Assembly (NCBI GenBank): GCA_013397935.1
Contig: VZRN01001153.1
Span: 1 to 64,000 of the forward strand
Reading direction: 5' to 3'
Length of the DNA: 64,000 bases
Origin: Dasyornis broadbenti
Taxonomy: Eukaryota > Chordata > Aves > Passeriformes > Dasyornithidae
Made by a program: the position numbers and the translations under genes. The notes below the pieces were generated by a model. The model was not told the DNA's origin. It saw nothing but the letters and a program-made list of their open reading frames with translations, and ran no database searches. This document shows, piece after piece, positions 50,401 through 62,200 of this stretch (within the stretch, counting starts at the first letter, position 1; every line of letters begins with the position of its first letter).

Positions 50401-53400
50401 GGGAATTCAGAGGAGCACACTTTGATTATATTTTTAAATAGAGAACATGGCTAGTGGTTGGTGATACATCAACTAAATGCACCAGTGGGTATCACAGAGA
50501 GAGAGAAAAAGAAAGTTTTACTGCTTAGTTAGACTGGAGTGAGGTTTAAGCATAATGATCCACAATTTAAATCCGATTTCCTGTTAACAGACCATCATGT
50601 ACTTCCCCTAACACAGTTTGAATGCATTTCAGAGCTAATTCCACACAGCATTCCCTCCAGCTTTGAATATGCACTTGTTCAGTCAAACTCTGTGACAGAG
50701 TGAGATCCAGCCCTGGAGGACAGTGGGCTCATGCAGCCTCAAGCCTGCATCCCTTTTGTCTGACCCAGGGCACTCTCCATCCCACCAGGGGGTGGTAAGG
50801 GGGAATCCTCCAAGTGAGAGAAAGAAACAACCACACTTTCCACAGGTGATCCCATGGGCTAAAGACAGAGCAGTCCTCACAGAGGCTCATGTGATCCATC
50901 TGTATATTTACACAGAGTAGAACAGCAACAATATGAAAGGAACACATAGGATGACAGTCTGGCAGCTGCTGTCTGCAGGCAGGCGGCTCGTAGAGAATGG
51001 ACTTGAGTGTGGGTCTCTCAGCTCCAGGCACCACGTCTCAGACTGAGGCAGGAGATTTTCTTGTTCATTCCATGCACATAACAACCCTCCTGCTCCCTGT
51101 AATATCCTGGCCTTGTTCCAGGGAGGAAATCTAAGAAAGCTGGGAAAGTGTAATGGATGACAAAGCCATTTACCTCTAGCTCTACTAGAAAAAGTCCACG
51201 CTCAGTCAACTCCAGCTCACTGTGCTGTTCATCAGCAAAGTACATAGCTCAAATTTTGCCCAGGGCCCTTTATAATTCTTTTTTCTTTTTTTTTTATCAA
51301 CTACTGTGTGATGAAGGAAGTTAGCAATAATCATTATTATTCTGCTCTGCTGTTATCTCCTGGGCCCTGAACATCCAAGAGACCCTGGTTTTGTTCCCAC
51401 TTTTCCACTATTGCAATAGTAAAAGAAATCCTGATGCCAGTTGCTGGAAATGCATTTTTCTTGCATTGTTGCATAGCTGAAAGTCTTTGTGGACAGCTCT
51501 GTTCTTTCAATTTGTCTGTCACCCTGCTTGTAGCCAGGGTTTTAACCACTCCTCGTACAGAAATTTTATTTAAAAATAAAACTAATTTTTACTAGCTTTG
51601 TAACTCTTCAACTTTTTTCTTCTGAGACTGTAGTTTGGTGTAGAGGCAAGAATATTAATTTTTAATTAGAGTATCATCCCAAAACTTCATAAACACAAAG
51701 TTTCTTTATGCTCATATTTTCTAAACTAGGACCAGAAATGTGAAGGTCTTATTCTAAGAGGTTCTGTGCCCTATAGTCAAATCCAACCCAAGATACAAGC
51801 ACCTGCTCACAGGAAAGGTAAAACTAAACATGTCATTAATTTCCTGTTGGATTGGACCAAGCACCTTGCAGCAACAGCCCCTCACAGGCGCTTCTTTCCC
51901 TCTTTCCCAAAAACCCATGGGGTAAATGGAACTGCCCAAGCTGCAAAACCAATGGTCCCTTTCATGGCAAGAGGCCTCCATCTTATGAGCTGTATGATCA
52001 GGTTTTAAAGCAGAAGAGGCTCTGACAGACAAATGAGCTCCAGGTTTTCCCTTCATTATTCCTGCCACTTACCTGATATCATGTGGGATGTGCTTGTGAA
52101 TAATCCTTTTGTACAAAAATAACATTGTTTTAGACGTGCTTATTTTACCACTGATATCAGCAAGAAAGCAGTTGTTTACTGTGGTTTCATTTTAAACTTC
52201 CTTCACCACCGTGTGTATCAGACTGTGCTGCAGAACCACGAAATCTCTTATTACTGGGCTCCTTGGTTTTCTCTCTGTCTCTTTCTGCTAAGTTTTATTA
52301 CACTCTTTGCCATGTCATGTCTGAAATTAGACTGAAAACACTTTGGGAAAGCAACTGAATGATCTGATTTTTATCAAGAGATGCTCTGAGAGAACATAAA
52401 ATTCTCTCCAAAATAAAACAAAACCAACTGCAGCATCTGGAAATAAGGAGAAAATATGAATGCAATAAACACTCAACAAAATTGGCCACTTTTCTAAAGC
52501 TCTACAGGAACATGTTTGGACGCAGTGATGTCCTTGCATGATAGCAGGAGGCTGATTAGCTGTTTTGTACTCAAAAAAAGTATTGATACCATAACTTTTC
52601 ATTGTATACTTAGATAAGACTATGCCAAGGAATCCTGTTTTCTACTTCTTCTGACCTTCACGCTTCAGAAGTTAAAATTAGGTCTCTAAATCATTGCTAT
52701 AATACAAATATTTTCCCTTGCCTTGAGGAGCCCAGGAGTAAATTTTAGCTAACGTACCTCTCACCACCTTTGTGGGTCACGCTGGAGTAGCATCAGTGTG
52801 AAAAAGAAAAGCTTGGAAGGCAAAGGGAAGACTGAGTTGACAGAACAGGGAAGACTGGGTTTACAGAATGGGGAAAAAATTGGCAAAAAATAAGATTTTT
52901 ATAGAATTCTATGTTTTATAAAACTAAGAGTGCAGGTGGAACATAGGAGGTAGAGTGTAGAAGTCACAATCATAAATAGCTGTTATTTGGGGAGCAACAT
53001 GTAACAGTGAGAAGAGAGATTTCAAGAAATGGGAATTACATAACTGAAAATTATACAACATAAAAATATCATTTGTCATTTCAATCACAGGCCTATACAG
53101 ACACAGCGCTACATGTGGCTTCAGCTGCTCTAGGTAGAAATATGTACTAATTCTTATAAGAATACACATTTTAAAATACTGTAAACTGTGATAGCATGAG
53201 AAAACAGAGAAATGTTATAGTATTTATCAGTATTTCTCAGATAGGTAGACCGATATCACCTGCTACTTTCAATCTTATGTCTGCCATATTTACTCCACAA
53301 GTCTGAGAAAGAGTTGGACATCTACCACAAAGTGTGTGTTAAAGTAGGGCATAAACTCTCAGGAAGAGGTACTAGGAGAATAGGATGTCTTCTTGATGAG

Positions 53401-53473
53401 GGGAAGAGTAGAAACACAGCTGAGATAGGCTAAGAAGCTGTATTACATGATGTATTTTCAGGAAAAGGGTAAT
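47445..53473. other. Intergenic DNA, no gene seen
   Basis: AT-rich with T runs at 49168-49189. Frames up to 115 residues (49187-49534, minus) carry no recognisable protein. Confidence 0.55.
50298..50323 (+). repeat. Two perfect tandem copies of a 13-base unit
   Basis: TTAGCCAATATAT occurs twice, head to tail, without a mismatch (50298-50310 and 50311-50323). No gene is near. Confidence 0.95.
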
Positions 53474-53518
53474 AAGGGAAGGGAAGGGAAGGGAAGGGAA
53501 GGGAAGGGAAGGGAAGGG
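53474..53518 (+). repeat. (AAGGG)n simple repeat, nine units
   Basis: Nine exact AAGGG units. The open reading frame across it (KGREG repeats) is a product of the repeat. Confidence 0.98.
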
Positions 53519-54959
53519 TTACACTGGAACTTGTCTAATAAAGTGACTGGGAGACCTGGAGGTCTGGTTTATGAGCAAATGAATATGTCATTAAAGAAGA
53601 ATGAATTAAGATCGGACTGTAAACTGCTGACACAGCACAGAACAAATGTTGGGAATTGTAACCTTGTTAGTACAGAAAACTATGAAACAAATTACTCAAC
53701 TAGGTTTTCTTTTCCACAGTTGTCAGACATATAAAGACTGTGTACACAACTGCTACTTTCAAAAAATCACCTTGAAAGAGATCATGTTTGTTGAAACCAA
53801 CAAGCATTTTTTGTTTTATAATTAGGGCAAGTAGACAGGAGCAAAGTGGGCTTTGTACTTTTATTTGAGGAAGCTGTTGCCTTGGAAAGATAGACCTTTA
53901 AGGAAATATGGATTTCTATAATAACGCACCAAGAACCAAGTTTTGTACCTGTAGGCAAGCAGGCCACTGACAGAGGACAAGATTTTTACAGCGTAGTTAA
54001 AGGAATAACAAAGATATCCTGAAACTTGTTATTTAAAAGAAGAAGGAGGAGGGAAAGGATGAAGATAATGAAAAAGGAAGAAAAAGGGCAATCCACTATT
54101 TCTAAACAATCACGTTGTATTATTGAGTGTCTTACAGATCTTTTATGGGAGGACCATGCTTTCACTTCTGAGGGCATCTTCAGTTTCTCACAGGGCCGCA
54201 CCTTGTGGTCTTCTGAGTCACCACTCATGACAATGTTTATTTTTTATTCTATGTCTTAAGACATTTGATGACAGAGAAACAAAGGAGTGGGGTGCTGTCA
54301 GTGAGATGTTTTGAAGCTAAGCTACGTATGTTTGAGCCAATGAAAAGGTTAGATTGCCTTTCCAGATTAAAACCATTCCAGAAAAAGAGCAAATGAAGTT
54401 AAGTGTCTGGTTTAGCTGAACACATTTGTATGTTTCATATCAACTAAAATTTGTTATGATTAAAAAAAAAAAAAAAAAAAAAAAAGGACAAGTGGCTTTA
54501 GCTTAATTTAGTAATTCCATACGGTACTTGCACATTAAAAGAAAAGATTAATTAATAACAACTGTAATTTAAAACCCAGCTACTTTACAAAGTACATTTC
54601 TCCATAGATTTCTGTTGTGGTTTTTACTATGACTAGATTAGGACACAACATCAATACCTAAATACTTCATTGCTTGATAGACTAAGCTTCATTTGAGCTG
54701 TTCCAGTCTATTATGCAAATTGTATCATATTAAAATCTATTGATACATATTTAATTGGAAGATGACAGCATCTCTCATTAGCTACTTAAACCAAGACCAA
54801 CAGCTGAAAAGTATCAGCATGGAAGCTATACAAACAAAAATCTTGCAAATCAAAAGAATCCTGCTTATTTTCTGAGATCTTACATGGAACAAAATTTCTT
54901 CAACCCACAAATAATGATCATGTTAGCAAGTAATTAAAGCAAGGGACAAAGGCAGGACT
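53519..54959. other. Intergenic DNA, no gene seen
   Basis: AT-rich, with a purine-rich AAGAAGGAGG-type stretch near 54.04-54.09 kb and the poly(A) run. No gene or named repeat. Confidence 0.55.
54462..54485 (+). repeat. Poly(A) run of 24
   Basis: An uninterrupted A run. No poly(A) signal, gene-like sequence or flanking duplication is found before it, so it is listed only as a homopolymer. Confidence 0.95.
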
Positions 54960-55145
54960 ACAATATTCTATTCCCAATTCAGCTACTGACTCACAGTGTG
55001 ATTTTGCTCATTTACCACCTATAAAATGGAAGATGTGATAATGATAATGACAGGGATAATAATGCCTACATAAAAGAAGTGCTAGGAATCTTGATGTTTG
55101 AAAAGAGCTCTGAGATAGAGCTGCTATATAAACACAGATGATAAT
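54960..55145 (+). mobile_element. MIR-like SINE relic
   Basis: The order is: a decayed TCAGCTACTGACTCACAGTGTGATTTTG, then TATAAAATGGAAGATGTGATAATG, GGGATAATAATGCCTACA, and AAAGAGCTCTGAGATAGAGCTGCTATATAAACACAG, which fits the MIR end AAGCGCTTTGAGATCCTT...GCTATATAAATGC. It is decayed and has no coding content. Confidence 0.72.
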
Positions 55146-56335
55146 TAACAAGGGACTGCAAGCTTGGACAATTGGTACATTCTTTGGGCTTTTAGAAGTA
55201 AAGATAGGTGAACTCTGTATATCTGAGATACCATGAGTCCTCTGTTGTAAGAGTTCATTTGGGAAATTATGTTTCACAGCTGCCATTACACTGTATTGGA
55301 GCCAGGCTTTTAAGAGGACCTAACTATTTGCCAGTCATTAACACAAGAAACTTTAAAGGCCGTTCAAAATAATCTCATCACTGTGGCTACTGGCTACAGC
55401 TTGTTGTATTCTCATCTTTGTAGATATGTGTAATACTGCATTTATATGAAAGACAGGAGAACACGAGCACATGAACAAGGAGAAGAGTTTCAGTGCCTCA
55501 GTGAATGCTGAATGCCTGAGGCATAGGTGAGCTTGGAGGTTTTCTTATGCTATAAATCCGTGCTGCCAGCGTCTCTGTAAATGGTCAAACACAACCCCAA
55601 CAAACATTTTCCTGACCAGTTCAGACATCTGCTCTGAGCACAGTGATATTCTTCTGTTGTTGAAAGCCTTTGAAAATAATGGGTTGCATTAGAACAGAAA
55701 CCTAGTGAAAATATGGATAAGATACTTTGGAAAGGTGAAGTCTCCCTTGTTGAAAGGCAAATCAAACAGTAGGTTTGGAAAGATAATATACACAACAACA
55801 GTTAGAATAATAATAATAAGCAAATGTATAGATTAGAGAACATTGTAGACCACAACACAGTATCACTCTGTAAAACAAGTCAAAGACATCTGCAAAGGTA
55901 CATTGGTCTCTTTTTCTTATATAAGCAGTTAGAAGTTTTTAACAAACTAAATCAGCTAAAAAAGAACAGTCTGTAAGTAATCTTTGTGTGCAAACAAATG
56001 ATTAGTGCAGAGGAGCAGCAAAACCATCTTTTAATAGCTTGTTTTGTAGGGAAAAATTGTACAGGACTAGATTTGTGTAAGGCTGGCAGACTACAGGAAC
56101 ATGAAGTAATACTAAAGGGTTTTTTTTAAGTATGCATTTTTCTGAAAGATATTCCAGTGCACAACATTACAAATCTATTTCTATTTCCCCCCAAAACATG
56201 GAAATCTTTCAGACTGTCATGAAATGGAAAATATTCTAATTAAAGGCTGTGAGAAAATGTTTTGATTCTTCTAAGCTAGTTATGTTTTATTTTCATTAAT
56301 TGGGTTATAATGCTAGAAGTCCCCATCAAGTCCAT
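55146..56335. other. Intergenic DNA, nothing recognised
   Basis: AT-rich sequence with only one frame of note (82 residues, 55550-55798 minus), which resembles nothing known. Confidence 0.55.
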
Positions 56336-56465
56336 GGTATGAAACTGAGACAGGGATCATACTCTACAAGGACACAAAGTGATTAAAGAACCAGCAAGGT
56401 AAAGCGATTTAGCCAAGGCCACAGAAAGAGTCAGTGGCAGAAGAGCAGCCCCTGGATTGCAGTAT
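56336..56465 (-). mobile_element. MIR-like SINE relic, minus orientation
   Basis: GAAACTGAGACAGGG, a decayed stretch, then AGCGATTTAGCCAAGGCCACAGAAAGAGTCAGTGGCAGAAGAGCAGCCCCTGGATTGCAG follow the reverse complement of MIR (GAGGTTAAGTGACTTGCCCAAGGTCACAC...AGTGGCAGAGC...GGATTCGAACC). Confidence 0.62.
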
Positions 56466-56894
56466 TTGTGATGTACATATGGAGCATAAAGACAATGCTT
56501 CCAGCATAAATTGGTAAGCCATTGCAAACCTAAAAGACCTTATAAAGCTGTAAATATCTTGCATCCGATCTAGCTGCCCTGCCATGTTAGTTTTCATTTC
56601 CCCACTTATGTCTGCTTAGCCAGGTCTCTGGAGCAGCATCCTCCTCATTTCGTATCTCCATTTTGTATTTAGTATTTCAGAGTTGGAGAACAGTTAGCTG
56701 GTGACAGGAATAACCACAGGGTTCCAAGTAGAATTATGGGGAAGAAAGAACAGGATGGGCAGAAAGCATGTCACTCAATGTTGCAAGTTTTGTCACTGCT
56801 GAAAGATTTCATTTTGTGACAAAGACTCCAAAACTGCTCGCATTTCTATGGAAGAGAAAAAACATAGAATGCTGCAGCTTTCCTCTTAAAAAAA

Positions 56895-56939
56895 NNNNNN
56901 NNNNNNNNNNNNNNNNNNNNNNNNNNNNNNNNNNNNNNN
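56895..56939. other. Assembly gap of 45 N inside an A run
   Basis: The N run is bounded by A on both sides (A7 before, A9 after). A longer poly(A) tract that could not be resolved is the likely cause. Confidence 0.98.
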
Positions 56940-58839
56940 AAAAAAAAAGTCCAAATGCTATTAGCCAATGATCATCTGTCACTGAGTAAGAAAGACTGGG
57001 AGGAAATGCATTTCATGAAGATTCTTTTCTGTAGCTGCCTTTTAGTCTCTCCTGAAAATCTGTATGAAATGCTCAGCACCATTCTCAGCAACAGCCTAGA
57101 TATTGCATGCATCAGGGTTGTTTTGGTGTTCTTAATTGAGCGGAAAGTATGGTGCATCTCTGATTTGTTAGTGACATTACTGGGGAACAGGATCTTGGGA
57201 GACATTTCTGAGGACAACAAGTGGGATAGATCCAGACAGCACTGATGTAAAACACGAAATGTAAAACATAAAACTTCTGTGGATAGAAAAGAGCCATTTG
57301 TACTGTTGTACTAAACACAATGTTTGCCGGGATTTTTGCCCATGGAACACTGAGGACTATGGGAACACATGAGGACCCCAAATCCACAGTGCAACAAGAG
57401 TAACAATTCCCTTATTTGTACGCATGATAAGGGTTCACATCATTTGCTCCTCAGAACCCCTTTGCTACTTTTGTTTTTCTACATTAATATATCTTTGATG
57501 GGCATTGCTTGCAGTAAGAAGGAAATTGTTTCTTCTCTTCCAGAGATGATCCACAACCGCAAAGAAGAGTTGCAATGAAGGCTTTAGAGACTGTGGTTAG
57601 GCTGTGTCCAATGGCTGTTTCATGCTGTATTGATCCTGGCACTGCTCTTCTCAGCTCAGAAAATGGTAGATTTCCTATTTTTCAGCCTCATTTTGCCATG
57701 ACCCTCCTGAGGAAAGCTGAGTGGGAGGCACAGAAGTGTGAGTGTCAATGGAGACTGTTCATTTTTGAGGGTGGCTGGGCAGCATCCAAACCAGCATAGT
57801 CAATATTTTATGAAAAAAAAAAAAAAAGCCTTACAGAAGATTCACTGCCTCTTCTTTCTATCCAGGCTGGTGCGCTCCTTTTGCCTTATCACAGCTCAGT
57901 CATTAATGCTCATCTTGCTTCAAGCCTCATTCACTTTCTTCGTACTCGTCTTGCTTCAAGCTTCATTCACATTCTTCCTAGCATCCTCAGCAGGCAGCTG
58001 AGTCTCTCCAGGAGTTTCCAGGCCCTGTGTCTGCTCCCAAGTCCCTGTAATGTGAATGGGAGAGCTTTGTAGGCTGGATGTGTCATGTGCCCATCACTGG
58101 ATCTCATACCCACTTCAGTGGTAATCTCTCCATTCTGAAAATTTTGTGTCTGAAGCCTTGGATACACTTCAGATTTGTTGAGCTGTAGAGGACTAAGGTC
58201 TGTGACTTCAAGACAGTGGAGTCAGGATGTGAGGCACACAATTCCTGTAAATGGCATAAATGCACTCAAGAGAGTTTCTACAACTGAACAATGCATACCT
58301 GGTGTTTTAGATAGGGTCTGGCGTAGGTGAAAAATGTCCTAAAGTTCAAGAAGAAGCATTGAAAGCATTAGCTACACAATTTCAGATTCCCAAGGTGGCT
58401 AGCTGAAATACATTCTTAGCTTCTTGTCAGGTAACAATGCCAGCTCTCTGGGGGGGCTGCTGAGCCTCTAGAGCTGCTCTTGGACTTTCAATTACCATTG
58501 CCACCATGGAAAAACTATTTGGCATATTACTGCAGAAGGGACTAAGGACTGCAAGAATGTTCATGCACTTATTCTTCAAATCTAGTAACTTTCTTTATTA
58601 TCTGAAAATTAAGGTATTTCTCCTATTTTTAGCTCGTTGCAATGTGTCCTGGTGATCTATTTTGGCCTGGGCTTTCTTCCCTCAGTGACCCCCACTGGCT
58701 TCTGAGTCATTGCCCTGCAACAATATCAAGATTTCAAATGAGCAAATGAACACAGTTCTCACCACCGTATTCTGGTTTCTCCATCTTTGGTTTGCACTGC
58801 CTGCTCACTCCTCATATCCTACGCATAAGGCAGATTTCT
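56940..58839. other. Intergenic DNA, no gene seen
   Basis: Apart from the 36-base duplication and an A run at about 57812-57826, nothing is recognised. Overlapping frames of 60-96 residues at 56.95-58.17 kb resemble no known protein. Confidence 0.5.
57909..57980 (+). repeat. Tandem duplication of a 36-base unit
   Basis: Copy 1 is 57909-57944 and copy 2 is 57945-57980; they differ at four positions. Both contain TCTTGCTTCAAGC. The duplication is exactly 36 bases long, so any frame through it is kept, but no coding sequence is recognised here. Confidence 0.95.
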
Positions 58840-59200
58840 CAGCGTCTTCGACTTACTTCCTTTATGGATGGTATTTCTCAGGTTGTCAGTTCCACATCAT
58901 CTCCAAATCTGCACATCTTGTTCTACATTTCCTTCTGTAAGATAACCGCCACCTCCTATATATAGCAGAAACAGAACTGGCTCAACATATTGCCACTTGT
59001 CACTCTTATCCCACTGTCTCTCTCTACCCCTCTGTCCCATTTGCCATCTCTGGTTTCTGTTAGCAAACCAACTGAGCATTTCATCACTAGTGTTCATTTG
59101 TTAACCTTACAGATTACTCTCTCAGTGGGCACTGAAAGCTATCCAGAAGTCCTTGTGAAGGATGCCCACACATTCACCCTATTCCATTCTCATTTTCTTC
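58840..59200 (-). mobile_element. Old L3/CR1-like LINE relic, minus orientation
   Basis: ATCATCTCCAAATCTGCACATC, CAGAAACAGAACTGG, TGTCCCATTTGCCATCTCTGG, GTTAGCAAACCAACTGAGC, GTTCATTTGTTAACCTTACA and CTATCCAGAAGTCCTTGTGAAGG, in this order, match the reverse complement of ancient amniote CR1/L3 ORF2 sequence (the part reading from intron-free reverse-transcriptase coding sequence). It is heavily decayed, with no frame left, and its borders are approximate. An upstream extension to about 58.6 kb is possible. Confidence 0.55.
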
Positions 59201-62200
59201 ACTTGGGCGAGATGTGCCAACATGGCCAAGTTTGAACTTCTTTTTTCTGCCTGTGCTGAGAGTCTCTAACTAAACTGTGTCTGTCAAAGTGTTCGATATT
59301 TGCCCCTCACCAGCTTTACTGAGTCTTAGAACAATAGCCAGAAAAAGGTTCTGTAGTTATCACTTCTTTTGATTTTTTTTTTTTTTTTCAGTTTTAGAAG
59401 CCAAAGTAGATATCTGTTCCCTAAGTGCAATAGGCTCAATCTTCAGCTGGCATCAGATCAACAGAGCTACACAGTTTTTAGCCCAGTATAAGTTTTCTGT
59501 GTCTTCAGCTTCTAGTACACCTATCACTGCATAATATGAGATCTGTGAACAGTTCGTGTCACTTTAACAGGTACCACTTGTTACTGAGCATACACATACT
59601 CGTTGCTGAGCTGAAATCCAACATGCACCAGCTTTGGTTCTGTGAAGGTGGTTTAAGTTAACACATTTTTTATCTTACAGCCAGGAAGGGCTAAGAGCAT
59701 GCACCCACACACTTATGAAGCCTCAGCTTATGAATGGTAATTTATTAAGTGGCAGGACACAATCACTTTCAGTCAGTGCCTATATTTTATAAGCAAACTA
59801 CTCTGTCTCTTCTATTTCCATTGGGAAATTTAAGGCCTGTACCCAAGTGCCCTCTTGGAGTTTTGTTTGACTCTGGCTATGTTTCCAATCCTTCAGCCTT
59901 CATAGATTTTTACCACCATGGGCTTCTTGAAGCACACAGAGCAGACAGCATGATTCTTCTGTTCTGCTTTGGTTTAAATATACTCTTCTCATACTGCTTT
60001 CTTAGTAAAACCTTTACCTTTGGGTACTGGAAGAAACAAATGAACACTCTCTCTCTGAAGTGCCAAAGTCTATGTTTCACTGTGATGCTGAGGTGAAAGG
60101 AACAGGACAGGTTTGTTGCCATTTCTGTCTGCAAATGTCAGAGATTCCACACACGATTGTCTATAATGGAATTACAGAACACATTCACTGTGTGCCAGTA
60201 AACACATTTACTTAGATTACATGTTTTTTTCTTATTGTAGGTGAGTGCTTACTTTTCTCCCAGTAAAAGAGAACAGGATAGCACAGGAATCTTCCTTCTT
60301 TGCACCTGCTCGCCCAGAAAGACTGGAGGAAATTGCTGGGAAATATTTTGAGTGAACATATTTTGGATGCCCACAGAATATATTGGAAACAGGATCTTCT
60401 TCATGATGGAAAGGCAAGTCAGACCACACCCCATGGCAGAGTGAGGCAGAGTTTCCCTCGACACTTTCTTTGGCCTATCCAAGTCTGGTTTCAGGCACCT
60501 TGGTGTGAGACCTGTCCGCTCAGGGCAGAGCCTGAGCACCACCTCCAGATACACCAGAGGGACAAATGGTTGAGCAACCATTTATTGCTCTGCTCAGACC
60601 TGCATTTTCAGCAAGCTTAAGCTGTGGACCATTTACTGTATACCCTGCTATAGGATTTTTACTTTCCTTGTTCCGGGAGTAATGTTAACTCACCTGGTAA
60701 TACTCTAGTCTGTGTTCCGATAGTAATTTTTCCTGAAACCTTTTGTCCTTGTTTTAGTCACCAGTCCCTATTAAATTTCAGAGGTTTGATGGGATTCACT
60801 AGGAAATACAACCGTGTCAGGAGACCATACTACCTGATTTTCCCTAGAGAATTTTTGGGATCTTCCCCTACACATATACACGTGATCTCAGTTGTCTACA
60901 TTTAAATCAACTTCTGGAGGCTCTCTCTTAACTCACAATCATCTAGCTGTTTTCTTAGTTGGTTGAATCAGTGCCCATATTTGTGGAACCTGAAATATTT
61001 TTACCACTTTTGCTTCCATTTCTGAATATAATCTGGAAGTTATTTCCAAATGTTCATTTTATAAATTGCTGTTATACATTCATCTTAAAACATATCCCAT
61101 AAACAATCACACTGTTGTTTATAACCTCTTTGGAAGCTTTAATTTCAATATATTTGCTGACCAAAATGCATTTCTTCCTGATGATAAAATTCATATTGTT
61201 TTATGATGCTAGGTTTATTGACATCTGTTGGGCTCTAAGCAACTTAGCAAGATCAAAGGAAGAATCAGATTCTTATTTGCACAAGAAGGGTTATAACAGT
61301 TAATGCTAACAACATTAGCGGGGGGGATGTTAAATGTCATGTCTTAAAACAATCTCGCTTTCAGAGATTAAAATGGTATCAAGCATGTGGGCCATATAAT
61401 CTACCCACTGCATAGTTCACAACGCTGATATCTGAATCGCATCTTTCCAGCTTTTGTTAGGATCCAACTACCTCTTTGGAGAAAACAATACAAGCAAAAC
61501 CACAGACGCAATGTGAGCAACTTGTGCTCTTGCTGCATTCTCTCCTCTACTCTGCAGTACAATCTACTTAGCTGGATGTCCACTAAGTGGACAAATATGT
61601 GCCAGAAAAAGCTCCCAGGCAGACTGTCAGACTGAGGTAGGGTCTGAGTACGACTCTCTGTTTCTGCCTGTAAGATTATTTTGCAGGGATGTCTGCGGTT
61701 AGAATGTCCTATGGCAGCAAAGAGAGTTTATTTCTGATTTGGGATGAGCCTTTTGAACTGCCAATTGATAATGCAAAGGAAATGTTATAGCCACTTAGTT
61801 AACTTCCTCCAACCTTTGTTTCAACACAGGGGAGCATATCCGTGTTTGATCAGCCAAAAATTACACGCTCTGAACTCAGATTCTGCTTTGATCTTTCTTT
61901 GATCATACACTTCCCAGGAAAAAGGAACTTGCTTGCATTTAGGGTTTGACTGCAGAGCAAGGAAGCAGACACAGTGAGCAGGAGGTGGACAACACGTTGT
62001 ATTGATTCCAATTAGTAAGCAGTTCATTTCAGATAAACAGATATAAATTTTAAAATTAAATATATAACATAGGTGTACATAGAAATAAACATATATAATT
62101 TGAAAGACCATGGTCACAAAAAAAGGGGTATTTTCTAATATTTTTGAAATCCAGGGTTCTACTCTGCCTTGGTTCACGGTCAGTGGTATATTTGGAGAAT

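Noticed and set aside
53447..53734. A protein with KGREG repeats
   Set aside because: The repeats come from the AAGGG microsatellite.
54300..54485. Possible processed pseudogene ending in the 24-base poly(A) run
   Set aside because: No poly(A) signal before the run, no gene-like sequence, and no flanking direct repeat found.
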